A stretch of DNA of 64,000 bases from Triplophysa rosa (GCF_024868665.1 NC_079890.1:1683827-1747826); one strand, 5' to 3'. Shown: positions 45,685 through 59,075, numbered from the stretch's first letter. The notes: generated from the letters alone by a model not told the origin. Numbers and translations: made by a program.

Positions 45685-46862
45685 TAGGGCTGTGCGATTT
45701 GGGGAAAATATCTAATTGCGATTTTTTTGACAGACATTGCGATTGCGATTTGATTTGCGATTTTAACTTTTCAAATTCAAGCTTCAGCTCAATATTGTTG
45801 TGTGGAGCACAATATGGGTATAGTTACCCTGCTGAAAGAAAACAACAACAAAAAACATTACAGAAATTTTAATTGTTTCCATTAAAACCATTACAAAATT
45901 CATTTTTGTAGTGTGTTTTTGGGCATTATTCAAATATTGGTTCCCAACTTCCAGATTACATCACACCAATAGAATCCAACCAGTGTACACTATTATAGTT
46001 TCCATTAAAACAAATACAACTCCCATTGTAACCCTTAAATCCATAACATTTTCTATTGTGTTAGTGAATTATTAAAATAGTTCATAGGTTACATGGGCTG
46101 ATTTATACTTTAAGTATGTGGGATTTTTTAAAACAAGTTCAAAATGTGCTGAATGTTTAATTTCATCCAAGTGAAATTAGCAAAACAGTTAGATAGAATT
46201 TACATTTGTTTGAAACGCGGAGATAGGCGTGAGTTGACACAGGGTGCGCGCGTGCGTCAAGCCTCGTCCATATTGCCAGATGCCCGTGTGGAGCCGGACT
46301 CAAGTAGCCTACTATAAACGTCATTACGAAACAGACTGTGTGTGCGCATCAAGTTTAAACGGCTCGTCCGCGAGACGCGCGAGTATGACACAGGCTGTGT
46401 GTGCGCATCAAGTTTAAACGGCTCGTCCGCGAGACGCGCGAGTATGACACAGGCTGTGTGTGCGCATCAGGTTTAAACGGCTCGTCCGCGAGACGCGGCG
46501 AAGTGTCGAGTGTGTGCATGCTGTGTGTGCGGTCTTCTGAATTGGATGGTTCTTTAGTATTTATTTGCCTAATATGATCGATCTGACTCTGCAGATGCCA
46601 TAATAACACACTCTCTCTCTCTCCTGCCTTATGTTTTTTTTTTAATGTCGGACGTTTACGCAGTTGGCTAGGGCAGTGCTGATTGGGCATAACAGAGGTG
46701 CGCTCACTCAGTTGGTTAGCAAGAATGCCACTCAAAGCGGGCTTGGAACAGACGCGTTTCTTATTTTTCACATCGCTTCCACATCGCAGCCTCTTGCGAT
46801 TAGCAAATCGCAACGTCTCACATCGCGATTGCGATTCGATTTCGATTAATCGTTCAGCCCTA
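45685..46862. mobile_element. hAT-type non-autonomous element nested in the outer MITE
   Basis: It starts TAGGGCTGTGCGATTTGGGG and ends GATTAATCGTTCAGCCCTA. The flanking 8-bp direct repeat GTTTGTAT (45677-45684 and 46863-46870) is perfect, the hAT hallmark, so it is the younger insertion. The subterminal regions are full of GCGATTGCGATT motifs. No transposase is encoded. Confidence 0.9.
46336..46500. repeat. 59-bp minisatellite, nearly three copies, inside the hAT element
   Basis: The phrase CTGTGTGTGCGCATCA recurs at 46336, 46395 and 46454, spaced exactly 59 bases. Each unit continues AGTTTAAACGGCTCGTCCGC plus GAGACGCG. The copies differ at only a few positions. Confidence 0.95.
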
Positions 46863-47580
46863 GTTTGTATTTATAAATACAAAATTAATATGCACAGTAC
46901 ACAGACATATATTATGTAAACACAAACTTTTATTCTGGATGCGATTAATCGCGATTAATCGTTTGACAGCCCTAATACAATAGAAACAGGAAAGCATTTT
47001 TTTAAATGTAAATTCTTTTTAGACTTTGGTGCCAGATTTAGCCCTATTTGTGCATTTAGTAACAGTCGTAGATAATGACTTTCATTTTATAGATTGCACC
47101 CCAGTATTTTCTGTGAAACATTGTTTTCGATCAAATAATTTGTTGAGTCGCAATCTTGTATGCAGATTGTTTAATGTCATGTTTTTTGCCACTGCAAAGA
47201 AAGATCATAACCATACTGAACTGTTCATCAGGGATGACAAAGACATCTTAAAATCATTGGATTGTGAAATTAGTTTTAATATTAGACGGATGCAAAACAT
47301 GCGGGCCAGGGACATTCTGTGGGGAGGAATTCAGAAGTTTGAAGGCTTTTAATGCATAAACACGGCCCGTGTGCAGTTGTGATATTTTCAGTTTGTTTTA
47401 TCAAACTGGAAACAGTTGACAAAAGCTGTTGGACAAGAGTTAAAAAATTCACATGTTCAGCCCAGGAGCAAGTTTGACATGCATGTCATTGGCTTGGTAA
47501 ACTTTGCACATTTGTAAGTGTTGACGTATTGGAATAACGGCGGATGTCTCAATGCAAATATGCTTCATTTGATATAACCC

Positions 47581-48160
47581 GTTAAAGGGATCGTTAATCC
47601 AAAAACGAAAAATCTGTCATCATTTACTCACCCTCAAACCTGTGTAAGTTACTTTGTTCCATTGAACACAGAGAAAGATATTTGTAAGAATGTTGGCAAT
47701 TTTCAGTTATGAGACATCATCCACTATCATAGTAGGAAAAAAATGTATTTTTTGTTCTGTTGAACACATAATGAGATATTTTGAAGAATTTAGGAAATAA
47801 GGAGTTCTCGGGCACCTTTGACTACCATTTAGTTCTTCCCACTATGGTAGTCAATGATGTCTTGGAACTGAAAATTACTAACATTCTTCCAAATATCTTT
47901 CTTTGTGTTCACAGCTCTGAAATTACATGAGCGTGACAAATGATGACATAAGTTTCATTTTTGGATGAACTATCCCTTTAACCTTAAGTTGTTCCAAAGA
48001 ACAAACAGTTCTGGGGCACATTTGGCTACCATTTAATTGTAGTTAATGGTGCCCCAGAAAACTCCGTTGCTAACATTCTACCAAATATCTTTATTTTTGT
48101 TCATCAAAACACAGAAACGGTTTCGAACAACTTGAGGGTGAGGGTTCCTTTAAGAATCTG
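47581..48160. mobile_element. Long fold-back MITE plus adjoining third arm
   Basis: 47581-47980 runs from GTTAAAGGGATCGTTAATCC to TTTTGGATGAACTATCCCTT plus TAA, with inner arms around AAGATATTTGTAAGAATG and CATTCTTCCAAATATCTTTC. 47981-48160 repeats the inner portion (TTCTGGGGCAC and its complement GTGCCCCAGAA) and ends GAGGGTGAGGGTTCCTTTAA. It is similar in design to 21158-21579. Confidence 0.8.
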
Positions 48161-50039
48161 GAAAAACAGTCTTTGAATTTAATGTGTGAATCGGAGGGTC
48201 TAGTTGTTTTCCAGATTGTCACGGGTGTCTTGCGAAGATCTCTGCTTAATTGTTTAATTTCATGAAACAAGCTAAAAGTTGATCCTCCGTCTCCATTTCT
48301 GATGCGGGTTTAAAGTTGAGCAAATTCTCTAAAGTCGAACTCTCGTATTTGCATTTAACGCAAAAGTGAAATCCTCTAAACTCATTTGAATAAATGAAAA
48401 CTCATTAAACTGAGAACATGGCTCACAGTACATTGTAATGCTAATCTGTTTTAAGTATTACCATATCAGCACCTGGCACCTTTTTGGGCCCATTTGCTCC
48501 TTCCAATAATTGGCAGAGTTGTTAGACGCAGTTTCTTTGCTCGAGTAAGATAATGCGCAAAGAATTTGACTATTTGCATTGTTTACTTCCACCGTGGTTC
48601 CTCTCGGGGCTTTTTAGGGCCATTGTGCACCAAGTCTTTCTCTGTAAACGGAACTTAGTAAGCAATATCGAGAATTACTTGTAAATGCCCCACATAAAAG
48701 ATTTTCCTTTTTTTTTTTAAATGACAAGCATGTGGTTTGTGAGCAATTCAAAAGAATGGCAGTGCTTTTATCCTCTCCGTACTAAAGGGGGTGGTAATAG
48801 CTCAAAGGGAGGAAGTCCTGCTCGCTTCTGTAGTCTGTGAAACACTCTGAATTTATTCAGTCAGCTGCATTTTACTCTTACGAGTCTCTTCAGGCAGTTT
48901 GTTCTGTACGCACCTGTCTGCCACGGCCCAGGTGTGCGTGCGGGTGAAAAATTTGGGGGTTTACACATCTAATAAATTAGCGCCACGGATTTAGCTGTCT
49001 TTGATTTTTACAGGCCTTGAAAAACCAAAACTGGCCTTCTGCGGTTGTCTGTTAGATTCTAAGGAGATCTATATGGTTGTGTTCCTCTAAAAGCCGTCTG
49101 AAGTGAGTTAGATTACAAGCTGAGCTTTTAAAACGTTGTCTTTCTATTCTGGGAACAATATATTTATGACTCATCCTGCTCTCACAGTTTTCTCTTTCCG
49201 TAGAAAATACGTCTGCACAGGGGTCTTCAACCGCGGGTCCGCGGTGGAACTGCAAGGGGTCTGCTAATTACTGTTTACTCGAAGGCAACTTTTTGTTAAA
49301 AATGTAAAGCATGGGTACAGAAATATTACAACCGATGTTCTCCTTAAACTGCGCACGTGCGCGGCCGCGCGGACTCATTGAAGCTCCCGCGCATTGCAAT
49401 TACAACCTGCGTGCGTGCGGACAAAAACGTCCATTCAGGCAGCGGGAGCAAGCAATGGAAGAAACGTTACATCTGCATCATAAAAACCGGTAGGGTTAGA
49501 ATCGGTGCATTCTCTGTCTCCCTTCCGATAAAAGTACGCTTGAAAGGAGTTGCGTGCAAACAAAGTGCATTCTCATATGTTTCTGAGCTTCTGTTCAAAT
49601 TTGTTAAATGCTGTAAAGCGTTAATTTGACAGCCAAATGACACCACGCCGCTTCTGCATTGTAAACTCTGACAGAACGTCAGAGATCGTACGTGTTTAAA
49701 ATCAATGAAACACGCACCGTGTAGTACTGATGGTGCAAGTTGCCCCGAAAATAACGCGGACTCGTTGCATCATGTTGCTGTCCTCAGTCTGATATGATGC
49801 TCTGCAGAAAAAAACTTGTTCATTTTCGTGTAACAGCTGCGACAATGCTGATCAACTAGAAAGACAACGGAGCTCAGAATTAAAAAAACAGCGGTGTGTT
49901 CTGCAAAAGCGGAAGAAAAAAAGTGCTTTGAAACTGCACTGAAACTGTAATTTTGACCTTCAACCGTTTGGAGTCCATTGAAGTCCACTATATGAAGAAA
50001 AATCCTGGAATGTTTGCATCAAAAACCTTAATTTCTTTT

Positions 50040-50132
50040 CGACTAAAGAAACAAATACATAAACATCTTGGATGACATGGGGGTGAGTAAATTATCATGA
50101 AAATTTATTTTGAAAACAAACTACTCCTTTAA
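50040..50132. repeat. Single right arm of the fold-back family
   Basis: GGATGACATGGGGGTGAGTA, AATTATCATGAAAATTTATT and CAAACTACTCCTTTAA match the right-arm consensus. Confidence 0.55.
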
Positions 50133-50699
50133 ATAAGGTGTACAAGTTTTCAAAACTTTTAGAACTGGTCATGTTTTTTTTCCCTTTTTTTCTTGAAAAC
50201 CAATTTGCGATTAGCGTTGTAGACTAATGGTCCTATTCTGAGAGTCTGTTACCTGCAAGTGTTTATTTGAACTAGTTTACAGTTGCGTTTTAAGATCATT
50301 TTCTTACCTTCTCTGTTATTGTCATGGTGGCACGCTAGCCAATCAAAAATACAATTAATTTGTGACAAAACGGCTATTAATAATGGCACCTTCACACACG
50401 TTGATTATTTTATTCAGAATGTGTAGGTACATAAACAGTCATTTACGGCTAAGAAAAATTGCTTTTAGGATTTTAAATTTGTCCTTGAATAAAAGGCACC
50501 AACTTGCCGATCGACCTTTTCCTGAAGCTGTCTCCGCATATAAAACAGAATTTCCCCCCTTAACAATGTTATGATGTTCATATTGAACTTTACAATCCAT
50601 ATACAACGCTGTGAACTGAAAAATCAATTATAGCCATAAGGAATTCAAAAAACGGCTTCTTACCTTAGATGATTTATTTGAGGAGGCAGATTCTTGATT

Positions 50700-50897
50700 T
50701 AAAGGCGTCGTTCACCTAGAAAGGAAAATCTTCATGAATTATTCATCCTCATGTCATTTCAAACCTGGCTTTGTACACACTATATTTTGAAGAACGTTGA
50801 TAACCAAACAACTGTAGCCCCTATTGGTTCCTATTGTATGGACACCAAACCACTGACACATTTCTCAAAATATCATTTTTTGTGTGTTAAGAGTTAA
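50700..50897. mobile_element. Truncated fold-back MITE
   Basis: It begins AAAGGCGTCGTTCACCTAGA, contains TATTTTGAAGAACGTTGATA and TTCCTATTGTATGGACACCA, and ends at TTTCTCAAAATATCATTTTT. The outer right arm is missing. Confidence 0.65.
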
Positions 50898-52099
50898 ATG
50901 AGTGATTATTATTTATAAATTATTCCAGAAGTAAGAAACTATTTCTCTTTATATTAATGCACACTTGAAGAATGCGAGCTGTGTTGGGAGCGCCAAAACC
51001 ACTGCACCACTATAAAGGAGACTAGTTAGCTTTACCCCGAAGAAAGCTGCAACTTAGTAAGTAGTGAAGCAAGTTTTCCGTTGTTTATGATGAGCATATC
51101 TCTGAACTTTTGATCATCCCGTGTTTGTGTCGCGTTTACGTTACGGAGGCGGCTCACATGAGCAGCAGCCCACCGGGGTAAACTCCCGCATCTTCATGCG
51201 GCAAGTTCCGCCATCTCACGTATAAAAAAACTTGCTGTAGTTTACACAGGACAAGCGGGAAATGTGCATTGATACACACGTTACTTTGATATGTGAACTG
51301 TCTTTGTAGTGTTTTTTGTGGAGGGAAAGATGTGGGTGATTTATTTCACCTCTGCCGGCATGCCCTAAACACCAACTTGGCACTATAAATCGCTATTTTT
51401 CAGCAATAAACAAGCAAATTTTGCCAAGATGTTTTCAGACATGACAGACAAGATGTTACAGAATAATAAACGCAATTTTGACCAAATTTTTGGGGGGATA
51501 TTCCTGAAAACCTCTCTGTGCGACATCCGACAGGTTTTCCCATGATCGCATCACCTTGACTTTTTCCGCGCATTTATATATGATTGAAGTTGACTCTATG
51601 TGAAAAACAATACATTTGATGATCATATGCCGACTCGAGTGTTCATGTATGTTCTCTGGTATTGTGGCCAGTCTGCTTTATTAACGGGTTTTCTTTCGCT
51701 TTACTTGAGCTTTTAATGCTTTTTGTTCTGTACCCTTTTACTCAAACGCATATTTTCGAGTAATTCATTTCTGAAAATGCCATATTTTAGCCTAATATAT
51801 AGTGTTTTTTGTTGCATTTGTTTTGCAGTTCCAGCATGCACAAATATACTGATTAATTATATTTCATTTAGACGTTACGGTGTTCCGTTGTAATTTGAAT
51901 TGAGGCTTCGTTCATTTGCCCTAAACAGCCCAAACAGTTAGCTTTTAATTATTTTCTTTTGACAATTTGTATTTAGCTTAAAATGGCTTTTTTTTTAAAA
52001 TAAAAAACTCTTTGCTGCTTTTCGTTCTGCATTTATCAATAAATTACAAAAAGTATATATTTTTATTTAAAATGGCTATCTTTGTATTTAAAACTTTCA

Positions 52100-52179
52100 A
52101 AATGAAAAATTATTCATTTAGAATAATTGATTATTTGCTAAATTAGTCGATATAAAAATAGTCGTTAGTGGCAGCCCTA
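52100..52179. mobile_element. One terminus of a hAT-type element
   Basis: The sequence TAGTCGATATAAAAATAGTC plus GTTAGTGGCAGCCCTA is the inverted form of a TAGGGCTGCCACTAACGAC end. I did not find the partner end upstream. It abuts the Tc1 relic at 52195. Confidence 0.55.
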
Positions 52180-52194
52180 GTCTGCTGTGACCTG

Positions 52195-52320
52195 CAGAAA
52201 GTCCAGACCTGAACCCCATAGAACACATTTAGTATAAAGAAGGCGAGCCAGACCCCGTGTCCCCACGTCGGTGTCCAACCTCACCGATGCCCCGAACGCC
52301 TGATTTACACGGTGTATGTA
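52195..52320 (+). pseudogene. Relic of a Tc1/mariner transposase (C-terminal fragment)
   Basis: The frame starting at 52198 reads ESPDLNPIEHI and then stops. This matches the SPDLNPIEHLW block that carries the last catalytic Glu of Tc1-like transposases. Nothing else of the gene survives. Confidence 0.7.
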
Positions 52321-52738
52321 TGAAGAAGGTTTGAGATTCATTATTGGAACTCGTCGCTCTTCTAATGCTGTTTTTCCATCTCCAGGCCTGTGTTTGTGAT
52401 GCTTTTAAGCCGGCGCTTGCAGACGTTCTCTGTAATTACTCGACTGTGTGCTGGAGCTCTTCAGATCGGCTCTCTTTAACCTTCCACTGCTGACAGTTCT
52501 AGCCTGAAAATCATCTGCATGACTGATCACTTCAAGCTCTGACAGAATTTTACACTCGAATTGAACTCTGGGATGTTTCAGACACCTTATCAATCCAAAG
52601 GCACTTTTTTTTAGACGTCTTTCCAAAAGACCTTTTTTTATTAGGTTGACATTATAAAGTTAATATTAAATCTGTGACTCATGCCGTCTTGAGCTTACAA
52701 ATGAGGCTATTTATTTCTGTCTGATGGGTGGAGAGATT

Positions 52739-52880
52739 GTAAAAGGATAGTTCAACCAAAAATAAAAAATCTATCATTTATTTACCATCATGTCAAAACT
52801 TTTGTGGAAAACAGAAGAAGATATTTTGATAAGTATCTCAGTTTTGTTTCCATACAGTGGAAGTCAAATGGGGCCAGTTT
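52739..52880. repeat. Left arm of the fold-back family
   Basis: AAAAGGATAGTTCAACCAAA, GAAGAAGATATTTTGATAAG and CATACAGTGGAAGTCAAATG match the left-arm consensus; the right arm is absent. Confidence 0.6.
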
Positions 52881-55809
52881 ATCGTTTTCTTACATTATAA
52901 AAGATGATATCATGTTTACCGTTTTAAAGCACAGATTTGTTAGAAAGCTGAACTGAAAGTGTCCACATTTATGACTGGCATGCATTTCATCACGGCATGT
53001 CGTAAAGTCGAATACACTTTTAATACTTTGGCTTAGGGGCTTGTTTTAATCCTCAAAGTGTGAGCAACAGTAATAGCAGTGGCGGTTTTGGCAAACGCCG
53101 CCAACAAATCAATGTTTTAAATTAGTTGGCACCTTATTTACTGCTCATCCTGTTTGTAATTCATCCCGACTCTGTCTCCGTGGAGACCTCCGCATCCGCG
53201 TCTCTTGCAGGGTAGGTAGGTGTGTTTATCCTCCCCAGTCGGTTAATCTCATACAGTATAAGAGTGACTCGGGTTCTGATCCCCATGAGGTGTGCAGGAG
53301 AACGGACAGATGCTTTTAATCAGCGAGGCTTCACAGGTGGGACTCATGGGATGAAGCCCAAGACTTACATGCTCCATAGCTCCTCATCCTATTTTCCCTG
53401 TGTCAGATTAAGCTTTTTTCCTGTGCATTAGACACGGGGCTCGTCGGGAAAGGGGTACAGCAAAGCCGTAAACTTCAAATGATGAGAGAGCATCCCAATA
53501 AAAAACTGCAGAAAGCTGACTCGAGGATCTTTAGTGACATGATGAAAGATGCTAAGATCTTTTCCACCAGCCACAGGAGGCGGTAGGATGGATTGCCTGT
53601 CACTTTCACTTTGTTTTACACCAGCTAAATTGGAAAAGACGGGATGTGTTCACTTGACCTTTGCTAACTTTAAAGATGGGATAACACGCGGAGTTTCAGC
53701 CAATCTCATATTAATCTTGAGTACCTATAGAGTAGTATTGCATACGTCGTATCTTCGAGGAATATTTAGTTTGATCGTATTTATACAAGAGAGATACAGC
53801 TGTACGATTATTTCCGGAAAAAGACGAGTGGCTGGATGCTTGCAGGGGGGACGGAACTAGAGCACGAGCTCACAATACATCATTGCATTATCCCTTCGTG
53901 TTTTTTACATTATACACGTACACGCCGATTGCCAACAAAACACAGACATAGGACTTAGTTTGACTTACCGCGTGCAGTTCATGTCCGGCATCTTTTAGAA
54001 CTGGGACCACAGCATCTATCAGTTTCAAACCGTCTCCAAATCCAGCGTTATATAACAACCATCACTGAAATGCAGTGAACAAACAAACACAGCTCAACTT
54101 CTCTCACTATTGCAAGAGTAACGAGCTGCAGCTGCAGGCCCACAGCGCAGCCAATCTTGATAAGCAGGTCTCGCTCATCGATTGGTGCGTGGGCGGGCTA
54201 TTTCTTTCGCCTCGCCGTGCTTGTTACGAAACGGGGATCCAGGCTTAAAAACTTTCCGAAACAAGTTGGAATGCTGGGGGATTTTGTATCAAGCACAGAA
54301 ATACTACGTCCAACTCGTTTTTGAACAAGTTGACCATGTTAAACATGAGAAGCCAGCACGTTCAACAGTGAAAAGAAGTCAGAATGCATGACATGGCGTG
54401 TTGTCCTGCCTTTAAAACATACGGATTAGCGAATGCTTTTCTTCGAATACCAAGCTTTAAGAGAAACCTGGAGCAATGCAGAAGGACAAAACAAAGGGGA
54501 AAATGGTAAAGGAAAAAATGGGAAGAGCTATTATTAGCGTTGTGGAGAATTGCTTTCAGAGGTTTTACATTAGTTTTTTATTTTTGTGCTGCATGAGCAC
54601 ATTTTACAGAAATGAAATCGTAGATTTATATTTGATACATTCTATAAAATGCATCTCGGTGAGCAAAACTGACTTTGAAGGGTCAGGTTTATCTCGCTTG
54701 TCCGAGAGCCGTTCAAAGAGAGGTGGTTTCAAATCAGTAGAGGGAACGTCTTGTCTTCCGCAGTGAAGCATGGACTCATTTTTAACTACTTTCAGATGAT
54801 GACGATCCCGCCAAGCGCCCGGGGTTCACATGACAGACATGGCAACCATAAAATCATCCTCCTCTTCTCTGCTTTTCACACCTACACAGTTTTTCCTCTC
54901 TTCCCGCAATTCATCTCTCTCCTCTGATCCTTTTATATTGGCCTTCTTCCTTTATGTCGTCTTTGCCAGTTCTGCATTTATGCATTCTTGTCCCCGAACG
55001 CGTAGTAGCTGCACCCGCAGGCTCTCGGGCAGGTGTCTTTCAAATGCTGCAGTCAGAACACTGGCAGAACACTCCTCAACACCCGAGGTCAGAAAAACAC
55101 TTTCGACTTGTTCTCCAGTCTAGTGTCAGGTACAGATTTTTAAACATGACTCATACCTGCTTCATTATTCCCAGCAGAGCAGCTCTTTCTAACTAAAGCG
55201 CTTGCAGCCATTTAAAGTGATTTAAAGTTGCTCGTTTTTCTCTGTGTGTTATATTGTCAGTGATCAGATAGGGATGTTTCATTTGTTTTCACACACGGGT
55301 GTAATGCTTGATGCTGGTCTTATTGTGCATGATTTATCTATGTGTGCATCTTTGTAATCTTTAAGCAAAAGTAATGACTTCTAAACTCTGATTTTAATTT
55401 TCTTTTTAGCTCATGTTACGAAACTTTCTTGCTCTCCCATGGGTAAAATCATATCTTGTGCTGTGTAGTGTAGTTTATATGGTAAAATAACTTATAGATT
55501 TTATAACAATATTTAAATATATCCAAGTAATTAAATATATTTATAAAATGTTAACAAATAACTTTCTAAAAGTTGTACTTCTAGTTAAACCCATTTTAAC
55601 ATGCCTTTGTGTTTTTGTTTCATGTCCAATGTGTCCAAAAGCCATCTTGCGTGATGCAACTGCACCATATTTTTAAAAACTATTTTGATTGGTAAACAAG
55701 ATTTACGATTAATTTTGAATATTGTGAAAATCAAACGCTTTTTAATGTTGGAAGTAACCATTGTGATTTATCATGGAACAATTTATTCTTCACTTGCCTT
55801 CTGCATCAT

Positions 55810-56418
55810 AGAGTACCTCAGAGGTGATGCATTTTTGTATGTAAACCCCGGAAGCGAGCTTTTTGGCACTTCCGGTTCCATCGCCCCAAAGTCAATGGGT
55901 CTTTTTGGGTGGGTTTTTGGCAAATCGCCTGTGATTTAAAAAAAACCCTTTATTGTGTATTTAAAACGGCGGTTGCTGACAAGTTGCTAAAAGCGACTAC
56001 TACTTTGCCGGGGACGTTAGACTTCATCGCGCATATAAAGCTCACAAATAATGCAATATGGGTGCAGATCTCTAAAAACATTATTGGTGGATTCATTCAC
56101 ATAGTAATTACTAACCAGGGAACACGTTTTAAATCAAATTTAATAAAGTTATTGAGCGACGGTAGTGTAGTCTGTTTACAGCCTCGTGTTAGCTTTTTAC
56201 TTCTGCCGAATGTATTTAGGCTTCAAAAATAGCAAATATTGTGTTAATCTGTAAATATTATCTTGATAGACAAAATGTGTAAACATCATGATCATTTGTT
56301 AATCACAGATCTTATATTTGCCGATCTTCCAAAAGTCTATGGGGAAAATGCATAGGGAACCAGCGTGGCGCTAACTTCCGGGTTGGCCTACAAAATGATG
56401 TCATCTCTGAGGTACTCT
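55810..56418. mobile_element. 609-bp MITE with about 50-bp inverted ends
   Basis: The left end AGAGTACCTCAGAGGTGATG and right end CATCTCTGAGGTACTCT are inverted. Pairing continues through TTTTGTA and CCCCGGAAGCGAGC against GCTAACTTCCGGGTTGG. The overlapping ORFs of 84 and 107 residues show no domain and are taken as chance. Confidence 0.75.
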
Positions 56419-57634
56419 TTAAAAAACACTATATATACGTTTAAGAAATGCATGCAAGTGGTATGTTTTTAACTAGGAAGGCGAGATGAGATCATTTGCT
56501 CAAGTATTTATTTTTGATCGTATCGGTGTGTAGTGACTCTTCCATTGAGAGAAGTAATCCTTTGAACTTGACTTAAGCTGGTTGTTGGCAGGTCACTCTT
56601 AACTGCACAAGGAAGGCAGTTAAAGGATTTTAATGCGCTTTAGCGGCAGTAAATTAAAATCTACCCAAACATTTACGCATGGAGTTTCTCTTTAAAGAGG
56701 CATGTGAGGTCAGAGGACATCCTCTTAAAACGGGATTCCTCACAGCCGGGTACATCACTCAGTATTGTATTGTATTTGACACGGTATATAGTGTCTCTCT
56801 TCCAAAATGTGAAGCTGCATTGCCTTGCGTTGGAGTTTAGTGTTAGCATGTTCCAAGTTAGCAGCATGATACTACAAAGTGCGCAAAAATCGGTTGTTTA
56901 CTGAGATAATAAGTAATACTTAATAAGAAGTAATAAATAAGATGGTTATAAAAAAATTCTGTTGAGCTTGTTGCCATGCATTATGGGATTACTTTCCATG
57001 TTATGATCGCATGTTCTAGTGGCGTTCACGTCTTTCTCCTTTCTGTTACGTGTTTAAGGAAGTTCATGAGTGTTAACCGTGTCGGTCAAGTGCACGCGAG
57101 TTCAAAGTTCAGTTGGCCACATGCTTTTGGTTCTCGTTTCGTTTTTACTGTGGAATAAAGTCTTGTTCGGATGCTTCCAACACAAGTTGCTTAATTAAAT
57201 CAAAACTTTGTGAAATAAAAATAACGATAGCGCATTTTTGCATAATTGGCAGATGTTTGCTTATCTGTTGTATTTATAGCTTTGTAGTGAGAAATTAATC
57301 TAATCTGGAATGACTGGTCTCGCGTATTGTTTACACGAACGCTTCAACGTATCTCCGTTTGCCTGCTGTTGCACAGATGTACTTTAACTAATTGTTTGAG
57401 AACTCGCTTTGGAAGAACAGACCGAACACATACTTTGCGTATGCGTAGTGTAAATCTTAAAATAGAAACATTGATGTTATCCAAGAAAGATGCCAAGAAC
57501 TTGGTTACCAAAAAACAGAAATCTGTCAAAGCAGGGCGTAATTTCTCCTTCGGAAATCCGCAATTCATATTGCACATGGATTAACTAAGAAATCGTAAGG
57601 CATAGAATTGCCATTGATAAACCAATCTGCTATT

Positions 57635-57660
57635 TACAGAGAGGGAGAGAGAGAGAGAAA
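57635..57660. repeat. Short GA microsatellite
   Basis: GAGAGGGAGAGAGAGAGAGA and a few more bases in unique intron sequence. Confidence 0.7.
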
Positions 57661-58937
57661 AACCTTATTTTCCGGGACCTTTTGGGTTTGGCAACAGTGT
57701 GCGCATTTCAGCCCATAAGCCATCTGTAAATGTTTGATTTGGCAGAAGGATGGTTTCAGAAAGCCAACTACTGTGCGTATGTGCAGTTCTTCTGCAGGAA
57801 GTTTGTTTCTTAACGCACACTTTCGGGTTGTCGTATTGTTTCAGCTTGGAGAAAACCCGGTTTGGGTGTAAACGCAGAAATGTGCGTTTGGTTCCGGTTA
57901 TTCCGTGGAGTCTGACCCGCTACTAGGAAACGCAGCATTTGCATTCACTTGTGTGTTTTTGCATGCACGCACATGTTTGTTTTTCAGTAGCTTTCCACTT
58001 TGGGAGCAGAGGGATGCTTGTGTTGAATTGTTTGTGTTTGTTGGATCTGAGAGTTTCCCCCTCTTTATTTCTCATCAATCTCTGGTTTTCCAGTTTCTGG
58101 AAATGGATTTGTTTGGGTAGAGCTTCAGGTATTATCACACCCCTGCATCTCTTTTCTGAAGTGTCTGCAGATTTGATATTGGATCAAAATGATTTGTTTC
58201 CCTTTGCACTTGAACCTGTGTGTTAGGATATTGTTTCATATTTAGCATTTTGGAAACTTGTACTTTCTCCTACTAAAAAAGTGTGTTTTGGTTTGATCTT
58301 ATGGTCCGTTTAAGCATAGCAAGCCTTGAAGAGAGTTTCTCTTTGTTTCTTTTGGTGTGGTTTCTCTGCCCAACCAAAGCACACATTTGCTTGCCCATAC
58401 TAGTGCAAGCTTATTATAGACTTTCACAGGTGTCCTCAAATCCAGATTTGGGTCTTGGACCTTTTTAAAATGAGATATTCTAAATGTGTCACGGAAGAGT
58501 TGTTTGACCTTTTGTTTGAAGTCTTTGCCATGTTGCATTTGTTTTGAGTTATTCTATCACGGACAGAGGCTTGACGTTCTGCTGAATTTGTGGAATGCAG
58601 TGTTTTTCTCTAAACACAACATCATGTACCTTCATCAAAACATGTTTGTCCTTTCAGATTTCAGAACATTGTTGCAATAGTTACATTGACTGTCATTCAT
58701 GTTTTGCGCAAGTTCAGCAGGATTTTATTGTAGCATTTTTGTCTCTTGCTTAACATGTGTTCTTTTAAGTTTTACCGGTTTCATAACCTGCTGAACTATA
58801 GCGGTCACCAAAGGTTCTTTGGAACTTGTTTAAGGTCTATGGTTGTGCTCCTGCATTCATTTTGGCAAGACTTTTGCTTTTAGGGAATAACTCGAGTGCC
58901 AACTTTCCCCACATTTTTTTCACTTTTTTGTATTTGC

Positions 58938-59075
58938 ATTTAAAGAGAAGTTCATGCAACAATGAATATTCTGTCATTTACTTGCCCTCAAATGATTCCA
59001 GACTTGTCTCTGTTGAACATAAAACATATTTTGAAGAATGTGGCAAACAGTTCTGGAGCACCGAGCAATTGTAGA
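58938..59075. repeat. Left arm of the fold-back family
   Basis: AAAGAGAAGTTCATGCAACA, ATGAATATTCTGTCATTTAC, ACATATTTTGAAGAATGTGG and CAGTTCTGGAGCACC match the arm consensus. Confidence 0.6.

Larger units (their letters stand above)
45443..46974. mobile_element. Palindromic hAT-type MITE (outer element of a nest)
   Basis: The ends TAGGGCTGTCAAACGATTAA and TTAATCGTTTGACAGCCCTA are exact inverted repeats. The pairing continues through GCATCCAGAATAA and TTTGTGTTTAC. Flanks TCTACAAT and AATACAAT look like an old 8-bp duplication (6 of 8). Without the inner insertion the element is about 346 bp and almost wholly palindromic. Confidence 0.85.

Noticed and set aside
46336..46500. Regularly spaced repeats considered as a CRISPR-like array
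   Set aside because: The 59-bp units are directly tandem with no unique spacers, inside a hAT element in a vertebrate genome.
46355..46813. 152-residue minus-strand ORF in the inner hAT element
   Set aside because: It includes the minisatellite translated as repeats (RTSRLNLMRTHSLCHTR). There is no hAT dimerisation domain or zinc finger.
55685..56232. ORFs of 84 and 107 residues across the 55810-56418 element
   Set aside because: They cross the end of a MITE, share no frame with each other and show no domain.
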